64,000 bases of DNA from Pseudomonas sp. GV085 (GTDB lineage Bacteria > Pseudomonadota > Gammaproteobacteria > Pseudomonadales > Pseudomonadaceae), in contig NZ_QAOV01000008.1 in the NCBI RefSeq assembly GCF_003050925.1, positions 186,001 through 250,000 of the forward strand. The letters are read 5' to 3'. The translations under genes and the position numbers were made by a program. This document shows positions 60,839 to 64,000 of the stretch, piece by piece (positions within the stretch are counted from its first letter, which is position 1; each line of letters begins with the position of its first letter). The notes beneath the pieces are model-generated. The model had not been told where the DNA came from. It worked only from the letters and a program-made list of their open reading frames with translations, and did not search any database.

Positions 60839-61948
60839 TCACGCGGTGAACGGAATACTCTCCACCACTTCCAGGTCATACCCGGTCAAGCCCGCATATT
60901 TCAGCGGCGGGCCGAGGTGGCGCAGCTTGCCGATACCCAGGTTCTGCAGGATCTGCGCTCCAGTGCCCACTTCCGAATAAATCCGCGACTGCGAACGGCT
61001 GAACTGCCGTGGCGGCTGGGTCAATTGCGGTACGCGTTCGAGCAACGCCTGCGAGGATTCGTGATTGGCCAGCACCACCACCACGCCGTGGCCTTCGGCG
61101 GCGACGCGCTGCAAGGCGGCCCACAACGTCCAGTTGGTCGGCCCGCTGTATTCGGCGCCGACCAGGTCGCGCAACGGGTCAATCACATGCACCCGCACTA
61201 GCGTTGGCTCTTCGCGACGCAAATCGCCCATGACCATGGCCATGTGGACACCGCCTTCGATGCGATCCTCAAAGGTGATCAGACGAAAGGTGCCATGTAC
61301 AGTCGGCAGGTCGCGTTCACCGATGCGCACGATGGTGTGTTCGGTGCTCAGGCGATAGTGGATCAGGTCGGCGATGGTGCCGATCTTGATCCCGTGCTTG
61401 CGTGCGAACACTTCCAGATCGGGACGGCGGGCCATGGTGCCGTCGTCGTTCATCACTTCGACGATCACCGAGGCGGGCGAATGGCCGGCCAGGCGGGCCA
61501 GGTCGCAACCGGCTTCGGTATGGCCGGCACGGGTCAGCACGCCGCCTTCCCGGGCGCGCAGCGGGAAGATATGGCCGGGTTGCACGATGTCGGCGGGGCC
61601 GGCATGGGCGGCGACGGCTGCGGCCACAGTGCATGCCCGATCCGCAGCGGAGATGCCGGTGGTCACACCGACGGCGGCCTCGATGGACACGGTGAAGGCA
61701 GTGCTGAACACGCTGCCATTGCTTGGCACCATCTGCTCCAGGCCCAGGCGTTTGCAGTGCTCGTCGGTCAGGGTCAGGCAGATCAGGCCGCGGGCTTCAC
61801 GGGCCATGAAACTGATCGCCTCGGGTGTGCAGCAATCGGCGGCCAGCAACAGGTCGCCTTCGTTTTCCCGGTCTTCATCGTCCACCAGCAGGACCATTTT
61901 GCCGAGGCGGTAATCTTCGATGATTTCTTCGATGCTGTTGAAGGCCAT
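60839..61948 (-). CDS. ribBA: DHBP synthase with GTP-cyclohydrolase-II-like domain (RibBX type)
   Basis: The protein has 369 residues from the ATG of MAFNSIEEIIEDYRLGK. The N-terminal half is 3,4-dihydroxy-2-butanone-4-phosphate synthase, with VDDEDRENEGDL, the Cys loop and SRAGHTEAGCDLARLAG-like motif (TRAGHTEAGCDLA). The C-terminal half resembles GTP cyclohydrolase II but lacks its three zinc cysteines. It should make the riboflavin precursor from ribulose 5-phosphate but not open GTP. The gap of 70 bases upstream has no room for an FMN riboswitch and instead carries shared-operator site E. It is probably a second, pathway-linked copy. Confidence 0.88.
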   Translation of the reverse strand: MAFNSIEEIIEDYRLGKMVLLVDDEDRENEGDLLLAADCCTPEAISFMAREARGLICLTLTDEHCKRLGLEQMVPSNGSVFSTAFTVSIEAAVGVTTGISAADRACTVAAAVAAHAGPADIVQPGHIFPLRAREGGVLTRAGHTEAGCDLARLAGHSPASVIVEVMNDDGTMARRPDLEVFARKHGIKIGTIADLIHYRLSTEHTIVRIGERDLPTVHGTFRLITFEDRIEGGVHMAMVMGDLRREEPTLVRVHVIDPLRDLVGAEYSGPTNWTLWAALQRVAAEGHGVVVVLANHESSQALLERVPQLTQPPRQFSRSQSRIYSEVGTGAQILQNLGIGKLRHLGPPLKYAGLTGYDLEVVESIPFTA

Positions 61949-61981
61949 GCTGGAGTCTCGGTATTTGTTGGATTGGTAATG

Positions 61982-62000
61982 TGGTATACCATAATACAAA
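61982..62000. promoter_or_regulatory. Shared operator, site E (ribBA-like / DUF1330 divergent promoter)
   Basis: TGGTATACCATAATACAAA is identical over 19 bases to site A. It sits in the 70-base gap between the two divergent genes, so one bound regulator could control both. Confidence 0.78.
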
Positions 62001-62018
62001 ATAAACCGAGAGGTCACT

Positions 62019-62315
62019 ATGAAGGCGTACTGGATTGCTCACGTGGATGTCACCGACCCCGATCAATACAGCCAATACACCCGGCGGGCGCCGCAGGCGT
62101 TTGCGCTGTACGGCGGTCGGATTCTCGCGCGAGGTGGGCGCAGTGAGGCGATGGAAGGCCGCTCGACGCCGCAGCGCAGTGTGGTGATCGAGTTTGATTC
62201 CTATGAGCAGGCGGTGGCTTGTTATCGGTCCGAGCAATATCAGGAGGCGCGCGGGTACCGTGAGGGGGTGGCCGTGGCAGAGGTCATCATCGTCGAAGGT
62301 ATGGCACCGGCATAA
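62019..62315 (+). CDS. DUF1330 domain protein
   Basis: The protein has 98 residues: KAYWIAHVDVTDPDQYSQYTRRAPQAFALYGGRILARGG and later RSVVIEFDSYEQAVACYRSEQYQEAR. This is the dimeric ferredoxin-like DUF1330 pattern. Related small folds act as isomerases or monooxygenase helpers, but no reaction is established. It is divergent from the ribBA-like gene over a shared operator, so it likely belongs to the same pathway. Confidence 0.88.
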   Translation: MKAYWIAHVDVTDPDQYSQYTRRAPQAFALYGGRILARGGRSEAMEGRSTPQRSVVIEFDSYEQAVACYRSEQYQEARGYREGVAVAEVIIVEGMAPA

Positions 62316-62332
62316 CGAACACCGCATCACCC

Positions 62333-62409
62333 TGTAAGAGCTGCCGAAGGCTGCGATCTTTTGATCTTGTTTGTCAGGAATAACGCCAACAGATCGCAGC
62401 CTCGTTGCA
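62333..62409. repeat. Inverted REP pair of the GAGCTGCCGAAGGC family
   Basis: TGTAAGAGCTGCCGAAGGCTGCGATC at the left (given here by position beyond 20 bases) and CAGATCGCAGC at the right form a shortened REPIN like that at 44292. No gene is seen in 62316-62488. Confidence 0.6.
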
Positions 62410-62488
62410 CTCGACGCGATGAGGGCCTGCCAGCCAACCATTCTTCACAGCTGGTCTGGCATTCCTCGCCCCCCCGAACCGAAAACTT

Positions 62489-63799
62489 CTACCCCGGCAA
62501 TTTCAGCTCCGCACACAACCCGCCACCTTCACGATTGCTCAAGGTCAACGACCCTCCAATGGCAATTGCCAATTGCTGGGCAATTGCCAGTCCCAGCCCG
62601 GTGCCGCCGGTGCTGCGGTTGCGGGAGTTCTCAACGCGATAGAACGGTTCCATCACTTGCTTGAGTTCTTCTTCGGCGATGCCCGGGCCGCGGTCGAGGA
62701 TCTTGATCGACAGGTTGCCATCGGCCTGTTTTTCCACTTGCAACTCGGCAGCACCGGCAAATTTCAATGCGTTGTCCGTGAGGTTGACCAGCACCCGGCG
62801 CAAGGCGTGGGGGCGGGTGTCGATAACGGTGGTGCTTTTGCCTTCGAGCTGCACGTCCTTGCCCATGTCCTGGTAGTCGAACACCAGGCTGTCGAGGAAC
62901 GAGTCGAGGTCGGTGCGGCGGCTTTCTTCGGTGGCGCCGTGGATGCTGCGGGCGTAGGCGACACCTTCGCGGACCAGGTGTTCCATCTCGCCCAGATCGT
63001 TCAACAGTTTGTCTTTTTCGCTGGAGTCGTCCATGAACTCGGCGCGCAGTTTCATGCGGGTGATCGGGGTTTGCAGGTCGTGGGAAATCGCCGCGAGCAA
63101 CTGCATGCGTTCCTTCAGGTACGCCGCGATGCGTGCCTGCATCGAGTTGAAGGCCTTGGCGGCGTGGGCGACTTCGGTTGGGCCTTTTTCGTCCAGGAGC
63201 ACGGGATGAGCGTTGGGGTCCAGGGTTTCAACGGCACCGGCGAGACGGGTGAGGGGGCGGATGGCGATTCTGACCGCCAGCCAGGAACAGGCCAGCATCA
63301 GCGCCAGTTGCCCGAGCAGCACGATGGGCAGCCAGGGCGACAACGGGACCATCGCCGGGCGGACGTCGATGGTCAGCGGGCTGCCATCCGCCAGGTTCAA
63401 GTGCACTTGAAAATGTTTTTTCGGCCCGGGGATGTCGGTAAAGGTCATCGGGTAATCGTGGCCGATGGCGTCTTTGATCGAGGCAATGGCAATGGGTGCA
63501 TCGGGCATGTCGGTGCGGATGGGCGTGCCCGACGAACCCTCATTGAGCATGTAGCTGTGATTGCGCCGCTCCAGTTGTTTGAGCCAAGCGGCTCGCTCAT
63601 CGGCGGGCAAGCGGTCGAGGATGGCAACGGAGGTGGAAACGTCGGTTTCCAGGTTGCCGAGCATGGTGTTTTTCGAGGATTCGTAGCGCTCGTAATATTG
63701 CGCACCGAAGGACAGCGCCTGGGCGAGGATCAGGCCGATCAGGAAAATCAGCGACAGCCGCGAGGCCAGGGTCCGCGGCCAATGTAGCGCCTGGGTCAT
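62489..63799 (-). CDS. Membrane sensor histidine kinase
   Basis: The protein has 436 residues. The first helix is at about 15-33, a periplasmic sensor of about 125 residues follows, and a second helix lies near 160-182. A HAMP domain (RPLTRLAGAVETLDPNAHPV) leads into a HisKA domain with the phospho-acceptor His in AAISHDLQTPITRMK. The ATPase domain has the N box LVNLTDNALKFAG, GPGIAEEE and GGTGLGLAIAQQL. It overlaps the regulator gene by 4 bases, so the two form a classical pair. No link to the ABC or flavin genes is evident. Confidence 0.93.
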   Translation of the reverse strand: MTQALHWPRTLASRLSLIFLIGLILAQALSFGAQYYERYESSKNTMLGNLETDVSTSVAILDRLPADERAAWLKQLERRNHSYMLNEGSSGTPIRTDMPDAPIAIASIKDAIGHDYPMTFTDIPGPKKHFQVHLNLADGSPLTIDVRPAMVPLSPWLPIVLLGQLALMLACSWLAVRIAIRPLTRLAGAVETLDPNAHPVLLDEKGPTEVAHAAKAFNSMQARIAAYLKERMQLLAAISHDLQTPITRMKLRAEFMDDSSEKDKLLNDLGEMEHLVREGVAYARSIHGATEESRRTDLDSFLDSLVFDYQDMGKDVQLEGKSTTVIDTRPHALRRVLVNLTDNALKFAGAAELQVEKQADGNLSIKILDRGPGIAEEELKQVMEPFYRVENSRNRSTGGTGLGLAIAQQLAIAIGGSLTLSNREGGGLCAELKLPG

Positions 63800-64000
63800 G
63801 ATTGATCGCCCAGGATTTCCACCGGCAGGGAGAACACATAGCCTTCGCTGCGCACGGTCTTGATGTAGGCCGGTTCGCGGGCGTCATCCAGCAGGCGCTG
63901 GCGCAGGCGACTGACCAGCAAGTCGATGGAGCGGTCGAACAGGTCGGCGTCGCGGCCCTGGGTCAGGTTGAGCAATTGATCGCGGTTGAGCACCCGTTGC
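63796..64000 (-). CDS. OmpR-type response regulator, C-terminal part (5' end outside window)
   Basis: Only the last 67 or so codons lie in the window, from QRVLNRDQLLNLTQGRDADL. The segment is the winged-helix end of an OmpR/PhoB DNA-binding domain (FDRSIDLLVSRLRQRLLDD, IKTVRSEGYVFS with the wing). It is the partner of the kinase that follows it and is translated with it (ATGA overlap). The receiver domain lies to the right of the window. Confidence 0.9.
   Translation of the reverse strand, partial: QRVLNRDQLLNLTQGRDADLFDRSIDLLVSRLRQRLLDDAREPAYIKTVRSEGYVFSLPVEILGDQS

Noticed and set aside
61949..62018. FMN riboswitch before the ribBA-like gene
   Set aside because: Only 70 bases separate the divergent starts, too short for the element, and no RFN-type sequence is seen.

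Overview
The window is chromosomal DNA of a fluorescent pseudomonad, most likely of the Pseudomonas fluorescens group. The supporting signs are the high GC content, the complete catR-catBCA / benR-benABCD aromatic block, osmE, ppnN and azlCD genes of Pseudomonas type, and more than a dozen REP/REPIN palindromes of the GTAGGAGCGAGC and GTGGCGAGGGAGC families. No rRNA, tRNA, phage integrase, insertion sequence or CRISPR array was seen. Both ends cut genes: a repetitive secreted protein at the left and an OmpR-type regulator at the right.

Layout. (1) 0-14.4 kb: a type II secretion-like system (GspF and GspG on the minus strand; GspE, a PilM/N/O/P-like series, a secretin and three more pseudopilins on the plus strand). 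Interleaved are a lytic transglycosylase, a receiver protein and a short operon of SCO copper-chaperone and periplasmic-binding genes, several of which look shortened. Three sigma-54 type promoters, and CCCC-N6-GGGG palindromes near them, tie the block together. (2) 14.4-27.4 kb: housekeeping and accessory genes. These include a DUF6124-like gene behind a structured leader that can mask its ribosome site, ppnN, two diguanylate cyclases, a free-standing carrier-condensation (T-C) NRPS-type protein of lower GC with a LysR remnant beside it, a DapA-like lyase, AzlCD, an SRAP protein and a polysaccharide deacetylase. (3) 27.4-36.9 kb: benzoate to catechol to muconolactone genes with recognisable CatR and BenR operators. 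(4) 37-40.7 kb: small envelope proteins, an Rrf2 regulator and a divergent NAD(P)/FAD oxidoreductase. (5) 40.8-44.1 kb: a gamma-glutamyl-polyamine type module (PuuB, PuuR, PuuA-like) behind nested palindromes. (6) 44.4-62.3 kb: a scattered set comprising two NCS1 permeases, an isochorismatase-like hydrolase, an LLM flavin monooxygenase, a flavin reductase, an amidase, a polyamine-type ABC transporter, a RibB/GTP-cyclohydrolase-II-like protein and a DUF1330 protein. At least five of its promoters carry one shared operator, TGGTATACCATAATACA or a close variant. (7) 62.5-64 kb: a histidine kinase and its partner regulator.

How it fits together. The ben and cat genes are a textbook ortho-cleavage route. 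The 44-62 kb set looks like an undescribed regulon for import and flavin-dependent oxygenation of a nitrogen compound, followed by amide hydrolysis, with its own riboflavin-precursor enzyme to feed FMN to the oxygenase; the parts resemble the Rut pyrimidine pathway but the substrate is not evident. The 0-14 kb block looks like a sigma-54-controlled export machine whose candidate cargo is the Asp/His-rich repeat protein at the left edge. Family and motif calls come from reading the sequence; no database search was possible.
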